From: Alteribacillus bidgolensis | GTDB taxonomy: Bacteria > Bacillota > Bacilli > Bacillales > Marinococcaceae | Reading direction: 5' to 3' | NCBI RefSeq assembly: GCF_002886255.1 | Contig: NZ_NJAU01000003.1 | Location: forward strand, 124,001-188,000 | DNA: 64,000 bases | In this document: positions 1 to 9,399 of the stretch, piece after piece | How the letters are laid out: each line of letters opens with the position of its first letter | Position numbering within the stretch: the stretch's first letter is position 1 | Translations under genes and position numbers: made by a program | The notes under the pieces: model-generated | Databases searched by the model: none | The model's input: only the letters and a program-made list of their open reading frames with translations | Told to the model about the DNA's origin: nothing

Positions 1-52
1 AGTGTCTAAGATATGGTTCCAGTAATCTTTGCAATGCATTTATAGGATCACT

Positions 53-499
53 CTACTTCTGAGGCATTTCATACGATGTTATTTTATTGATGCGGTTTTC
101 GTGCCTACCACCTTCAAATGGAGTTTTCAACCACACTTTCGCAATTTCACGAGCTAACCCCGGACCAATGACGCGTTCTCCCATCGCTAATACATTTGTA
201 TCGTTATGCTCTCTTGTTGCCTTAGCACTAAACATATCATGTACGAGTGCACAGCGAATTCCCTTTACTTTGTTTGCTGCAATGCTCATTCCAATTCCTG
301 TGCCACAAATTAAAATTCCTCGTTCAACTTCCCCACTTACTACCTTCTTAGCTACCGGAATCGCGTAATCTGGGTAATCAACAGAAGTATCACATTCACA
401 CCCTAAATCCTCATACTCAATGTTCATCTCTTCCATCAATGAAATTATGTCTTTACGAATATTCATACCACCATGGTCTGATCCGATTGCCACCTTCAC
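53..499 (-). CDS. rpiB: Ribose-5-phosphate isomerase B
   Basis: This enzyme interconverts ribose 5-phosphate and ribulose 5-phosphate in the cytosol. The 148-aa protein is full length for the RpiB family. It shows the N-terminal SDHGG motif (residues 7-11), the catalytic cysteine in ICGTGIGMSI (Cys65) and a histidine in REHNDTN near residue 98. A GGACAGGAGG ribosome-binding site lies just upstream of the ATG. It is the last gene of the leftward sugar-phosphate run, 38 bases after pfkA and probably cotranscribed with it. In an RuMP cycle it would supply ribulose 5-phosphate, the formaldehyde acceptor precursor, from ribose 5-phosphate. The Bacillus methanolicus plasmid set has rpe where this has rpiB. 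Confidence 0.95.
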   Translation of the reverse strand: MKVAIGSDHGGMNIRKDIISLMEEMNIEYEDLGCECDTSVDYPDYAIPVAKKVVSGEVERGILICGTGIGMSIAANKVKGIRCALVHDMFSAKATREHNDTNVLAMGERVIGPGLAREIAKVWLKTPFEGGRHENRINKITSYEMPQK

Positions 500-537
500 T
501 TTTGGTTCCTCCTGTCCTCTTAAGAGATGATTTTCAA

Positions 538-1503
538 CTATATAGATAAACTTCTAGCTAAATGATAAGTGGACAGATCCATCATTTGTTTATGCTTTTC
601 TTTCTCTACTTCCTTAAAAGGTGTATTAATCACTTGATTATTTTTCAAACCTACCATCACACCTTTTTTTCCATCTATCAGCAAATCAACGGCCTTTGCT
701 CCCAATTGGTTACTCATCATCCGATCATAAGCACTAGGGGCTCCCCCACGTTGTATATGCCCCAAAATGGTCACCTTTGTATCAAATCCTGTTTTCTCTT
801 TTATCACTTTACCGATCTCTGTACCCTTACCTACCCCTTCAGCGATAACAATAATACTATGGGTCTTTCCACGCTCATATCCTTTCTTGATGCGATCAAC
901 GACATTTTCTGCATCATAGTCAACTTCCGGGATAATAATAGATTCTGCCCCCGCACACATCCCTGCCCATAAAGCAATGTTTCCTGCATCACGTCCCATT
1001 ACCTCAACCACATAAGTACGCTCATGGGAAGCTGCCGTATCGCGAATTTTATCAATAGCTTCTACAGCTGTATTTACAGCAGTATCAAATCCAATTGTAT
1101 ATTCTGTCCCTGCAATATCATTGTCAATAGTTCCTGGTATACCGTTTGTTGGAAACCCTTGGGCAGTTAATTGTTCTGCACCTTTAAAAGTGCCATCTCC
1201 ACCAATCACAATTAAGCCATCAATGCCTTTTTCTTTTAATTGCGTTAAAGCCTTGTCCTGTCCTTCAACTGTCTTAAATTCCTCACAGCGTGTGCTTTGT
1301 AAGATTGTACCTCCCCGGTGAATAATATCCCCCACACTACCGAGGTTCATTGAAACAAAATTTCCATCTATTAAACCCCTATAGCCATTGTATATACCGT
1401 AGACTTCTAACCCTTTAAAAATGCCCCTTCGAACGACTGCACGAATCGTGGTATTCATCCCTGGTGCGTCCCCACCGCTAGTTAATACTGCAATTTTTTT
1501 CAT
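538..1503 (-). CDS. pfkA: 6-phosphofructokinase (ATP type)
   Basis: Phosphorylates fructose 6-phosphate to fructose 1,6-bisphosphate. At 321 aa it matches bacterial PfkA length. Visible motifs are the ATP-binding GGDAPGMN (10-17) and GGDGT (101-105), the catalytic TIDND loop (125-129, Asp127), MGRDAGNIAL, and the substrate-binding HIQRGGAPSAYDR. A GGAGGAG site precedes the ATG. In the RuMP cycle, PFK feeds the cleavage branch that regenerates ribulose 5-phosphate. Upstream on the same strand lies tkt, but a strong terminator sits in between, so pfkA-rpiB may have its own promoter or depend on read-through. Confidence 0.97.
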   Translation of the reverse strand: MKKIAVLTSGGDAPGMNTTIRAVVRRGIFKGLEVYGIYNGYRGLIDGNFVSMNLGSVGDIIHRGGTILQSTRCEEFKTVEGQDKALTQLKEKGIDGLIVIGGDGTFKGAEQLTAQGFPTNGIPGTIDNDIAGTEYTIGFDTAVNTAVEAIDKIRDTAASHERTYVVEVMGRDAGNIALWAGMCAGAESIIIPEVDYDAENVVDRIKKGYERGKTHSIIVIAEGVGKGTEIGKVIKEKTGFDTKVTILGHIQRGGAPSAYDRMMSNQLGAKAVDLLIDGKKGVMVGLKNNQVINTPFKEVEKEKHKQMMDLSTYHLARSLSI

Positions 1504-1599
1504 TCGTATTCTCCTCCATACTTTCTAGCTCCTAGATACTACCCACCTCATTCTTTTTTACACATACACATGTTAATTAAGTAAGGAAGAAGGATTATG

Positions 1600-1636
1600 G
1601 AAAAAGGCAGGTTCACCAACTCGGTGAAATCTGCCT
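1600..1636 (-). terminator. Rho-independent terminator after tkt
   Basis: Read on the minus strand, an inverted repeat with arms AGGCAGATTTCACC and GGTGAACCTGCCT is followed directly by TTTTT. It lies 160 bases past the tkt stop and about 100 bases before the pfkA start. It should end the glpX-fba-tkt transcript and partly uncouple pfkA-rpiB. The remainder of the 290-base tkt-pfkA gap is AT-rich with nothing else recognised. Confidence 0.75.
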
Positions 1637-1794
1637 AAATCACAAAGAGTTCATCCATTAATAAAAAGGATTTGGTTTATTTCTTAACCCCTAATTCTAA
1701 AGTAATGAATGGTTCGATGTCCTATTAATTAAGCATTTTTACACCTATTTATTATTTGACATTTAATAATTTTCTAAAAAATGGACAAATATTT

Positions 1795-3798
1795 TTAGAG
1801 GAGCTTTTTAAATTGAAAAATAACATTTTCAACCGTAAAACCATACTCTTCAATTATTTGATCTCCTGGTGCCGAGGCCCCAAATGTATTAATAGATAGG
1901 ACGCGACCGCTATCACCAACATATTTACTCCAACCCAAGGATGTTCCCATCTCAATACCAAGACGCACTTTAACATTTTCTGGGAGTACACTTTCTTTAT
2001 ATGAATCAGTTTGTTTTTCAAATCTATCCCAGCTTGGCATACTTACGACTGAAACATAAATCCCTTCCTCTTCAAGAGCCTTTTGTGCTTTAACGGCTAG
2101 AGAAACTTCAGAGCCGGATGCCAATAACAAACCATCAACATCGCCTTTTGCGCTAGAAATGACATATGCACCTTTTTTAACATTCTCATAAGCTTTTTCA
2201 GAGTCAACAAGTGTTGGCACATTTTGACGTGTAAGGATGAGTGCGGTTGGTTCGTCTTTACTTTCTAATGCCAGCTTCCAAGCTGCTGCTGTTTCGTTAC
2301 CATCAGCAGGACGAATGGTAGAAATGCCAGGCATTGCACGTAACGATGCTAGTTGTTCAATGGGTTCATGAGTCGGTCCATCTTCTCCTACAGCAACGCT
2401 ATCATGTGTAAATACATAAGTAACGGGTAGTTTCATTAACGAGGAGAGACGAATGGCCGGACGTAAATAATCAGAGAACACAAAGAATGTAGATCCGAAA
2501 ACTTTTAAACCACCATGAAGGGCTATTCCATTGACGGCAGTGCCCATTCCAAATTCACGTACCCCAAACCAGATGTTACGTTCGCTATAATCTACAGCAC
2601 TAAAATTCCCTTCCCCTTTTAGCAATGTTTTGGTAGAAGAAGATAAATCAGCAGAACCACCAAATAACTGTGGAATATTTTTGGCAAAAGCATTTAATAC
2701 TTCTCCACCGGCAGCACGAGTTGCTAGGTTATCCTCTCCAACACGATATTGAGGAATTTCATGATCCCAGTCTTCTGGAAGCTGCCCATTGATTGCTAAT
2801 TTTAATTCTTTGGCAAGTTCTGGATACGCTTCTTCGTATTCCAAAAACAAATTATTCCATGCCTCTTCCTTCTTTTCTGCTGCTTCCTTTAGTTCTGAAA
2901 AATGTTCTTTTACTTCTTCAGGAATATAGAATTCTTCTTCATAGTTCCAGTTATAATGTTCCTTTACATGTTTTACCTCTTCTTTGCCAAGAGGAGCACC
3001 ATGTGCAGCAGATTTACCGCTTTTATTTGGTGAACCATAACCAATTACTGTTTTGACTTCAATTAAAGTTGGCTGACTTTCGTTTGCCTTCCCTTTAGCT
3101 AGAGCTTCTTCGATTGCATGGAGATCATTACCGTCTTCAACACGAAGTACTTGCCAGCCATAGGCCTTAAAACGATCCTCTACACTTTCACTAAATGATA
3201 AATTCAGATCACCATCAAGAGAAATATCGTTTGAATCATATAACACAATAAGACGACCGAGGTTAAGATGACCTGCAAGTGAAGCTGCCTCTGCAGATAC
3301 ACCTTCCATCAAGTCACCATCACCACAAATACTGTACGTGTAATGGTCAACTACATTAAAATTGTCACGATTGTACCTAGATGCTAAATGTCTTTCTGCC
3401 ATGGCCATCCCAACAGCCATGGAAATTCCTTGTCCTAATGGCCCTGTAGTAGCATCAACACCAGCAGTGTGACCGTATTCAGGGTGACCCGGTGTTTTAC
3501 TTCCCCATTGGCGAAAGTTTTTTAAATCTTCTAATGATAAGTCATGCCCTGTTAAATGCAATAAGCTATATAATAGCATCGATCCATGACCAGCAGATAG
3601 CGTAAAACGATCACGGTTGAACCAATTAGGATTGTTTGGATTATAATTCATAAATTTTGTCCACAGTATATAGGCCATGGGAGCAGCACCCATTGGCATA
3701 CCCGGATGTCCTGATCCAACATTTTCAATCGCATCAATTGATAAAGTTCTAATGGTATTAATGGATAACAGATCCGAGTTTACTTTTTGTTCAATCAT
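1795..3798 (-). CDS. tkt: Transketolase
   Basis: A thiamine-diphosphate enzyme that moves two-carbon ketol units between sugar phosphates and is the core of RuMP-cycle rearrangement. The 667-aa length is typical. It shows the N-terminal signature GHPGMPMGAAPMAY, the TPP/metal motif GDGDLMEGVSAEAASLAGH with Asn in YDSNDISLDG, and the pyrimidine-domain DSVAVGEDGPTHEPIEQL. A GGGGGA site precedes the ATG at 3798. It starts 30 bases after fba on the same strand, indicating a glpX-fba-tkt operon. B. methanolicus has a plasmid-borne tkt of this kind besides a chromosomal one, so this may be a second, methylotrophy-dedicated copy. That is inference. Confidence 0.97.
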   Translation of the reverse strand: MIEQKVNSDLLSINTIRTLSIDAIENVGSGHPGMPMGAAPMAYILWTKFMNYNPNNPNWFNRDRFTLSAGHGSMLLYSLLHLTGHDLSLEDLKNFRQWGSKTPGHPEYGHTAGVDATTGPLGQGISMAVGMAMAERHLASRYNRDNFNVVDHYTYSICGDGDLMEGVSAEAASLAGHLNLGRLIVLYDSNDISLDGDLNLSFSESVEDRFKAYGWQVLRVEDGNDLHAIEEALAKGKANESQPTLIEVKTVIGYGSPNKSGKSAAHGAPLGKEEVKHVKEHYNWNYEEEFYIPEEVKEHFSELKEAAEKKEEAWNNLFLEYEEAYPELAKELKLAINGQLPEDWDHEIPQYRVGEDNLATRAAGGEVLNAFAKNIPQLFGGSADLSSSTKTLLKGEGNFSAVDYSERNIWFGVREFGMGTAVNGIALHGGLKVFGSTFFVFSDYLRPAIRLSSLMKLPVTYVFTHDSVAVGEDGPTHEPIEQLASLRAMPGISTIRPADGNETAAAWKLALESKDEPTALILTRQNVPTLVDSEKAYENVKKGAYVISSAKGDVDGLLLASGSEVSLAVKAQKALEEEGIYVSVVSMPSWDRFEKQTDSYKESVLPENVKVRLGIEMGTSLGWSKYVGDSGRVLSINTFGASAPGDQIIEEYGFTVENVIFQFKKLL

Positions 3799-3828
3799 GA
3801 GTTGTCCCCCTTCTTTAGAAAAATCTTG

Positions 3829-4719
3829 TTACTTTGCTAGTGACTGAGCAGGATTTTGTTGAGCTTTACCTGATGATCCAAATTCACGCATCTTACCTAT
3901 AACTGTTTCTTTAATCGATTCACGCGCCGGTCCAAGAAATTTACGTGGATCGTATAATTCAGGTTTACTATTTAAGACCTCTCGGACAGCATTGGTAGCT
4001 GAAATTTGATTTTCCGTATTGACATTAATTTTTGCAGAGCCAAGTGAAATGGCTTTTTGTATATCCTGTGCTGGAATTCCTGTACCACCGTGAAGAACAA
4101 GGGGAACACCTGTTAAGTCCATTACTTCTTTCATTCGATCAAAACCAAGATTTGGTTCACCTTTATATGGACCATGGACAGAACCTAATGCAGGTGCAAA
4201 GCAATCTACTCCTGTTTCTTCTACAAGTTTTTCACACTCGGAAGGGATGGCATAGGCTTCTTCCGGATTAGTAATCACGCCACTATCCTGAGCGCCAACA
4301 CGGCCTAGTTCTGCTTCAACTGAAACGTTAACAGCATGTGCTACGTCGACTACTTGCCTAGTTAATTCAATATTTTCTTCAAGCGGAAGGTGGGAACCAT
4401 CGATCATTACAGAGGTGAATCCGGCATGAATGGCTTGTACACACTGCTCAAGACTTGAACCATGGTCAAGGTGAATTGCAACTGGTACTGTGATTTCTAG
4501 TTCATCTATTAATGCTTCGACCATTCTAGTAATAAATTTAAAACCACTCATGTAACGACCAGCACCTGCAGATACTCCTAAAATAACTGGAGACTTTTCT
4601 TCTTCTGCCGCTTGCAAAATTGCTTGTGTAAATTCAAGATTGTTAATATTAAACTGTCCGACTGCGTACCCGTTATCTTTTGCACAATTTAACATTTCTT
4701 TCATCGATACTAATGGCAT
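3829..4719 (-). CDS. fba: Class II fructose-bisphosphate aldolase
   Basis: A zinc aldolase that interconverts fructose 1,6-bisphosphate with DHAP and GAP; it probably also acts on sedoheptulose 1,7-bisphosphate in a bisphosphatase-type RuMP variant. The 296-aa protein shows zinc and substrate motifs HLDHGSS, EAELGRVGAQDSG, VHGPYKGEP, LHGGTGIP and GSAKINVNTENQ. It has an AGGAG-type site before the ATG. It sits between glpX (83 bases upstream) and tkt (30 bases downstream), the same neighbour set as on pBM19 of B. methanolicus. Confidence 0.96.
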   Translation of the reverse strand: MPLVSMKEMLNCAKDNGYAVGQFNINNLEFTQAILQAAEEEKSPVILGVSAGAGRYMSGFKFITRMVEALIDELEITVPVAIHLDHGSSLEQCVQAIHAGFTSVMIDGSHLPLEENIELTRQVVDVAHAVNVSVEAELGRVGAQDSGVITNPEEAYAIPSECEKLVEETGVDCFAPALGSVHGPYKGEPNLGFDRMKEVMDLTGVPLVLHGGTGIPAQDIQKAISLGSAKINVNTENQISATNAVREVLNSKPELYDPRKFLGPARESIKETVIGKMREFGSSGKAQQNPAQSLAK

Positions 4720-4802
4720 ATTTTTCTCTCCTTTATTTGTTATTTGTTAATTTTCTGAACTATATAAATTAGATAACATTAGACAATATGCATTATCTAT
4801 TA

Positions 4803-5768
4803 TTAGAAGTCGGCTTCAATTAGAAGCCCTTTTCCCCCGACTGTAAGAAAAGAGTGTGTTGATAGTAGACCACTTTCTTTTTTTCTAACGCCTTTCATAA
4901 GCAGACCATCCGTAATCCCTGTTGCTACAAAAAAGCAATCATCTGATTTCACAATCTCATTTAAGCTTAAAACTTTCTCAGGGTTTGATAATCCCATACT
5001 AATACACCGATCAAATTCTTCTTGATTTTGAGGAGCAAGTTTACCTTGAAAGTCCCCGCCCAGGCATTTCAGACCGGTTGCAGCAATAACACCTTCTGGT
5101 GCTCCTCCCCTCCCCACCAACATATCAGCATCTATTCCATCGATGGCTGTAGCTATTGACGGAGTAACATCAACATCAGTAAATAACTTAACTTTTGCCC
5201 CAGCATCAAATACTTGTTTAACCAAATCATCATGACGAGGTCTTTCTTGAATCATTACCGTAAGATCTTTTACATCTTTTCCCAAAGCGTTTGCTACCGA
5301 TTTCATATTATCTATTAATGGAGCCTCTATATCTATGTGTCCTTTTGCTTTTGGACCTACAGCGATTTTTTTCATATACATATCTGGAGCATGTAATAAA
5401 CTACCTCTACTTGATACAGCAATTACGGTTATTGAATTATTCTTCCCTTTTGATATTGCAGTCGTTCCATCAACAGGATCCACAGCAATATCTACTGATG
5501 GTCCTTTTTTGGTACCAAGCTCCTCATCAATAAACAGCATAGGAGCTTCATCCATTTCCCCTTCACCAATAACAATCAAACCATCCATGTCAATGTGATT
5601 CATACGATTGCGCATAGCTTCCGTCCCAGCCCTATCAGCTTCATTTTTATTTCCTTTTCCTATCCAAGGATAGGCTGCGATAGCCGCTTGCTGAGCTACA
5701 GATAAAAAATCCATGGCTAACGTCTGAACCCGACCTTCACTAACGACATTAGTTTTTAATTCACTCAT
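4803..5768 (-). CDS. glpX: Class II fructose-1,6-/sedoheptulose-1,7-bisphosphatase
   Basis: A metal-dependent sugar bisphosphatase of the GlpX family, 321 aa from the chosen start. The motifs GEGEMDEAPMLFIDEELG, DPVDGTT and GRGGAPEGV are intact. An open frame extends upstream to 5882, but the ATG at 5768 follows AGGAGGTGATT at the right spacing and begins the conserved MSELKTNV region, so I take the shorter form. Class II FBPases linked to methylotrophy in B. methanolicus also hydrolyse sedoheptulose 1,7-bisphosphate. As first gene of glpX-fba-tkt it makes a complete SBPase-type acceptor-regeneration branch likely. Confidence 0.95.
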   Translation of the reverse strand: MSELKTNVVSEGRVQTLAMDFLSVAQQAAIAAYPWIGKGNKNEADRAGTEAMRNRMNHIDMDGLIVIGEGEMDEAPMLFIDEELGTKKGPSVDIAVDPVDGTTAISKGKNNSITVIAVSSRGSLLHAPDMYMKKIAVGPKAKGHIDIEAPLIDNMKSVANALGKDVKDLTVMIQERPRHDDLVKQVFDAGAKVKLFTDVDVTPSIATAIDGIDADMLVGRGGAPEGVIAATGLKCLGGDFQGKLAPQNQEEFDRCISMGLSNPEKVLSLNEIVKSDDCFFVATGITDGLLMKGVRKKESGLLSTHSFLTVGGKGLLIEADF

Positions 5769-6248
5769 TGAATCACCTCCTATTGCCTTACAAGCTGTAG
5801 AAATTTTTATATTTTTTATTCCTGTACAGATATTAGTATAACGTGTATAAACCTGATCGATAAGTACGCACTTTAGAAACATATAGTATCTAAAATTACA
5901 CTTTATAATTTACAGTTGGGATTTTTTATTCTATTCCTTGATAAGATCAACCTATCTTTTCTAGTTAACGTGGTTTCTACAATTATCTTTCTTTATAAAT
6001 TCTCTTTTTTAGTATCTTTTAAGTATGTTTTTAAACACTATGTAAGATAAAAGTCTGTACTTGTTATAACAATTAATATATCTAATAATAAAAATAATAA
6101 CCCAAATGAATAAGGCAAGCTTTTTATAAGGATTAGAGGGGAAGGCTATGAAATAAGAGTTGGTTAAATGATATTCCAACCAAACAGCCATATTATCCCT
6201 TTAACTGAGGTAACCTTGTAGTCATAAAACATGAGAGGAGGTTCAACA
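5769..6248. promoter_or_regulatory. Divergent glpX / gap intergenic region
   Basis: About 480 AT-rich bases separate the leftward glpX operon from rightward gap, so promoters for both must lie here. I did not find a convincing -35/-10 pair or a catabolite-response element. A 60-codon minus-strand frame (6009-6191) has no ribosome-binding site and looks non-coding. Confidence 0.4.
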
Positions 6249-7274
6249 ATGAAAAGCAGAATAAGCATTAGTGGTACCGGAAGAATTGGTCGGTTGTTAA
6301 TTAGAAAAATGTTATCAAGCAATCAAAATAAACTGAAGTTAGAAGCGATTAATTCCATTTATCCTGTAGAAACGGTAGCTCATTTATTAAAATATGATAC
6401 TGTACATGGAATCTGGGACGCAGATCTTTCAATACAAGACGGAAATCTATTAATTAATGATGAACTTATTCAAGTAGTTTCTGAACGCGAACCAGAGAAC
6501 CTTCCCTGGAAACAAATGAATATAGACACCGTGATCGATGCTACAGGAAAGTTCAATAATCGCGAAGGTGCACAAAAGCATGTAGCTGCAGGAGCATCTA
6601 ATGTGATTATTACGGCACCTGGGAAACAAATGGATTTTACGGTAGTTATGGGAGTAAACGATCATCTGTTAGATCTTTCAAAACATACTATTTTATCGGC
6701 AGCTTCCTGCACAACTAACAGTGTTGCCCCATTATTAAGTATTTTGGATCAAGCTTTTCAAGTTGAAAGAGGATGGATGACAACAGTTCATTCCTATACC
6801 TCGGATCAAAAACATTTAGATAACCCACATAAAGATTTACGAAGAGCCAGAGCTTGCACCCAATCAATTGTTCCGACTAGTACAGGAGTGGGAAAAGCAC
6901 TTGTTGATGTCCTTCCCCATCTTGCTTCTTATATTGAAGGAATATCTATTCGTGTTCCTACACAGGATGTTTCTTTAATTGATCTCACTGTTCAAGTAGC
7001 AAGCCAGGTATCACTGGACGAAGTAAAATCTGTGTTTAATACAGCAGCAACAGGAAATCTATCCCATTATTTCGATTATATAGAAGAACCACTAGTATCA
7101 GTCGATTTCATAGGATCTGATAAATCAGCGATTGTGGATGGACTTTCACTGATGGCAGCAGGGAATCAAATTAAAACATTGGCCTGGTATGATAATGAAT
7201 GGGCTTATGCTTGTAGGGTAATTGAGTTGGCACAAGCAGTACACGAAAGGCTGGAGAAAATAACATCACTTTAG
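6249..7274 (+). CDS. gapB: Glyceraldehyde-3-phosphate dehydrogenase, GapB-like
   Basis: A phosphorylating GAPDH of 341 aa. The catalytic cysteine lies in ASCTTNSVAPLL and the histidine in TTVHSYTSDQKH. The nucleotide-binding loop reads GTGRIGR. The strand-2 residue that is Asp in NAD-specific GapA is Ser here (INSIYPVETVAHLLKYDTVHG), the pattern of Bacillus GapB, which prefers NADP. So a gluconeogenic or NADPH-yielding role is likelier than glycolysis. The ATG at 6249 follows AGAGGAGG; the frame opens six codons earlier but without spacing for an SD. Divergent from glpX and 12 bases before the Spo0E-like gene. Cofactor preference is inferred. Confidence 0.9.
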   Translation: MKSRISISGTGRIGRLLIRKMLSSNQNKLKLEAINSIYPVETVAHLLKYDTVHGIWDADLSIQDGNLLINDELIQVVSEREPENLPWKQMNIDTVIDATGKFNNREGAQKHVAAGASNVIITAPGKQMDFTVVMGVNDHLLDLSKHTILSAASCTTNSVAPLLSILDQAFQVERGWMTTVHSYTSDQKHLDNPHKDLRRARACTQSIVPTSTGVGKALVDVLPHLASYIEGISIRVPTQDVSLIDLTVQVASQVSLDEVKSVFNTAATGNLSHYFDYIEEPLVSVDFIGSDKSAIVDGLSLMAAGNQIKTLAWYDNEWAYACRVIELAQAVHERLEKITSL

Positions 7275-7286
7275 AGGTGATAACTA

Positions 7287-7478
7287 ATGGAGGAGAATTC
7301 ATATAAGCTATTATGTATTGAAATTGAGCAAAAAAGAGGAGAAATGATACTTTATGGCATACGATATGGCCTAACCTCTCTAGAAGTTATCCAGACAAGT
7401 CAGCAGTTAGACCGCCTTCTTGATAAACTCCATTACTTGAACTACCCGAATACAGGATAGACAAATCCTTCGATTAAT
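7287..7478 (+). CDS. Spo0E-like aspartyl-phosphate phosphatase
   Basis: A 63-aa protein with the Spo0E family pattern: IEIEQKRGEMI, GLTSLEVIQTSQQLDRLLDK. The SQxLDxL signature that defines phosphatases acting on Spo0A~P is intact. GAGGTG lies seven bases before the ATG. It begins 12 bases after the gap stop, so the two are probably cotranscribed. The residues after about 52 look unrelated to the family core and may be a run-on. Presence supports an endospore-forming host. Its target in this organism is unknown. Confidence 0.75.
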
Positions 7479-7544
7479 AATTAAAAACTTAACATTTATG
7501 TTGAATGTTGCACTAGAACTTTTTTATCAGGCTGGAGTGAAACT

Positions 7545-8393
7545 ATGAAATGTATTTCAATTGATTTAGATGGCACTTTATTGAATTCTCGACAGGAAAT
7601 ATCCGAAGAAAATAAAAAAGCTTTAAAAGAATTAAAAGAGAAAAGATATGAGGTTATCTTAAATACAGGGCGAATTTATACGGATGTGATGAAGATCAAA
7701 GCTATACAGAACATGGATCTTCCAATTATTTGTCTAAATGGTTCTGTTTTATATTCAAAAACAGGAGAACTGTTGTACGAGGTAACTATACCTATTTCTA
7801 TGTATAAAGAAATATTCTCCATTTTAAAAAAATTAGGAGTGAGAATCCTCGTCTATACTAATTATGGTGCTTTTCCATCCACGCTGCCTCCATTACATCA
7901 TAAAAGTAAAGAAGAGCTGGACATTCTTTTTCAAGATTACAATTACGATGAAGTTCTAAAAAAAGACAATCTAAAAGTATATAAACTTATTGCATTGGTA
8001 CAATTAGAGGAACTGGACAAAATTGAAGCCGTAAAAAAGGCTTTAGGTAATAAATCTTCTATTTCGATGGCTTCCTCTTTTCCAAATAACGTAGAAATTA
8101 CTTCAAACGATGCTCAAAAAGGAAAGGCTTTATTACGTTACCAACAGATGTTTGATCTATCTTTTGAAGAGATTTTTGCTTTTGGAGATGGGGGTAACGA
8201 CCTTACTCAATTCGAGGTAGCAACCACTTCAGTTGCGATGGGAAATGCTCCTCTGAATATCCAACAAAAAGCTGATTTACTAACAAAAACCAATGATGAA
8301 GATGGCTTTAGCTATGCCGTGCGTCATCTTTTAAATCTAATAAAAATAAAAAATGACAGGTATAATCAAGAAGTTGATAATGTTAAGAGTTAA
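7545..8393 (+). CDS. Cof-type HAD-IIB family phosphatase
   Basis: A 282-aa cytosolic HAD hydrolase. Motif I is DLDGTLLN near the N-terminus (nucleophile Asp7, acid Asp9), motif II is the NTGR segment, and motif IV is FGDGGNDLTQFEVA with paired aspartates. The cap region between about 80 and 190 is of type IIB. An AGGCTGGAGTG site precedes the ATG. Substrates of this family are usually sugar phosphates or flavin/pyridoxal phosphates and cannot be assigned from sequence. It may belong functionally to the sugar-phosphate island, or encode an FMN phosphatase, but that is speculation. Confidence 0.85.
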   Translation: MKCISIDLDGTLLNSRQEISEENKKALKELKEKRYEVILNTGRIYTDVMKIKAIQNMDLPIICLNGSVLYSKTGELLYEVTIPISMYKEIFSILKKLGVRILVYTNYGAFPSTLPPLHHKSKEELDILFQDYNYDEVLKKDNLKVYKLIALVQLEELDKIEAVKKALGNKSSISMASSFPNNVEITSNDAQKGKALLRYQQMFDLSFEEIFAFGDGGNDLTQFEVATTSVAMGNAPLNIQQKADLLTKTNDEDGFSYAVRHLLNLIKIKNDRYNQEVDNVKS

Positions 8394-8623
8394 AAGGGAG
8401 CTTCTTGGAGGGGAAAATGTTGGAACAAAAAGGAGCCCCCGGGTAGGGAGTGAACTGCCTCTCTGTCAAGCAGACAGTAGAATATAATAACTGTTTTAGC
8501 CTTGTATTCCAGAGGGCTGAGGCCGGTTAGTCCGTATTGGAATTTACTAGACCTTTTAATAATACCCATTGAAAAAATTGATTCGTCTACACTAGAATCC
8601 CGCATCCTTGGTGAATGATCCAA
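8390..8623 (-). pseudogene. IS3-family (IS150-type) transposase C-terminal relic
   Basis: The minus strand encodes TGLSPLEYKAKTV, the C-terminal signature of IS3-family OrfB integrases (GLSPxEYR), then a tail and CTGTCTGCTTGACAGAG, which matches typical IS150-group end sequence. Nothing else of the transposase remains. The relic marks the right border of the sugar-phosphate island. Confidence 0.65.
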
Positions 8624-8778
8624 AAAACCAAGGAAAGTTGTGTATGGAGGACATGAAGTTTCCTGCCAAAACCAATCAAATAGAAAGTGAAATCTTTACT
8701 TAATGACACGTTTAACGTTCCCCCGAAAGAAGTCTCCCACTTCTAAATCTTGCGAAGCTTGATGAAAGTGGGAGATGA

Positions 8779-9399
8779 ATTTCAGTAGGTCTTTTTATTG
8801 CCACATTACCTAAACCAAAAGAGATCAAATTTGTTGATGGTTTAGATTTCTCTATGAACAGCTTATTTGTTGATAGCAAGGGTAAGAAAGCCAATTATCC
8901 TCGTTTCTATCGCCAAACCTTGGAAAAATTAGCGAAAGAACAGCGTATTCTATCACGCAGAAAGAAAGGTTCTCATCGTTGGTACAAACAGCGATTGAAA
9001 GTAGCGAAGCTGCATGAAAGAATTGCGAATCAACGAAAAGACTTTCTACATAAGGAATCGCACAAATTAGCGAAATGGTATGATTGCGTAGTTATCGAAG
9101 ACCTCAACATGAAGGGAATGTCTCAAGCCCTTCATTTCGGAAAAAGTGTTGCAGATAATGCATGGGGTATGTTCACAACATTTCTCCAATACAAGTTAGA
9201 GGAACAAGGGAAAAAGTTTGTCAAGATCGACAAATGGTTTCCTTCCTCAAAAACGTGTTCACACTGTGGGCGAGCCGTGGAGTCCCTATCCCTTTCGGAC
9301 CGCATCTTCCAATGTGAATGCGGTTTTGTGGCAGACAGGGACTGGAATGCCGCAATCAACATCAAAAAAGAAGGCATCAGGGAGTTAGGTATAGCCTAA
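8779..9399 (+). pseudogene. TnpB (IS200/IS605 family) truncated at the N-terminus
   Basis: The open frame begins directly after a stop near 8776, without a usable start; an internal ATG is at 8854. It retains the RuvC-like catalytic positions: Asp in GLDFSMN, Glu in VVIEDLNMKGM, Asp in DRDWNAAINI, plus a zinc ribbon CSHCG...CECG. The N-terminal half of TnpB (REC and wedge regions, about 170 aa) is missing, and no TnpA is present. Sequence after the stop to about 9550 is structured and GC-richer, matching the position of a right end with its omegaRNA. An inverted repeat at 8735-8773 (CTCCCACTT/AAGTGGGAG) lies just before the relic. Confidence 0.8.

Noticed and set aside
5769..5882. N-terminal extension of GlpX
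   Set aside because: The ATG at 5768 has AGGAGG at ideal spacing and begins the conserved family region; the extension has no SD and no family match.
6009..6191. 60-codon minus-strand ORF in the glpX/gap gap
   Set aside because: No SD, no neighbours in phase and low-complexity aromatic content; probably chance in AT-rich promoter DNA.
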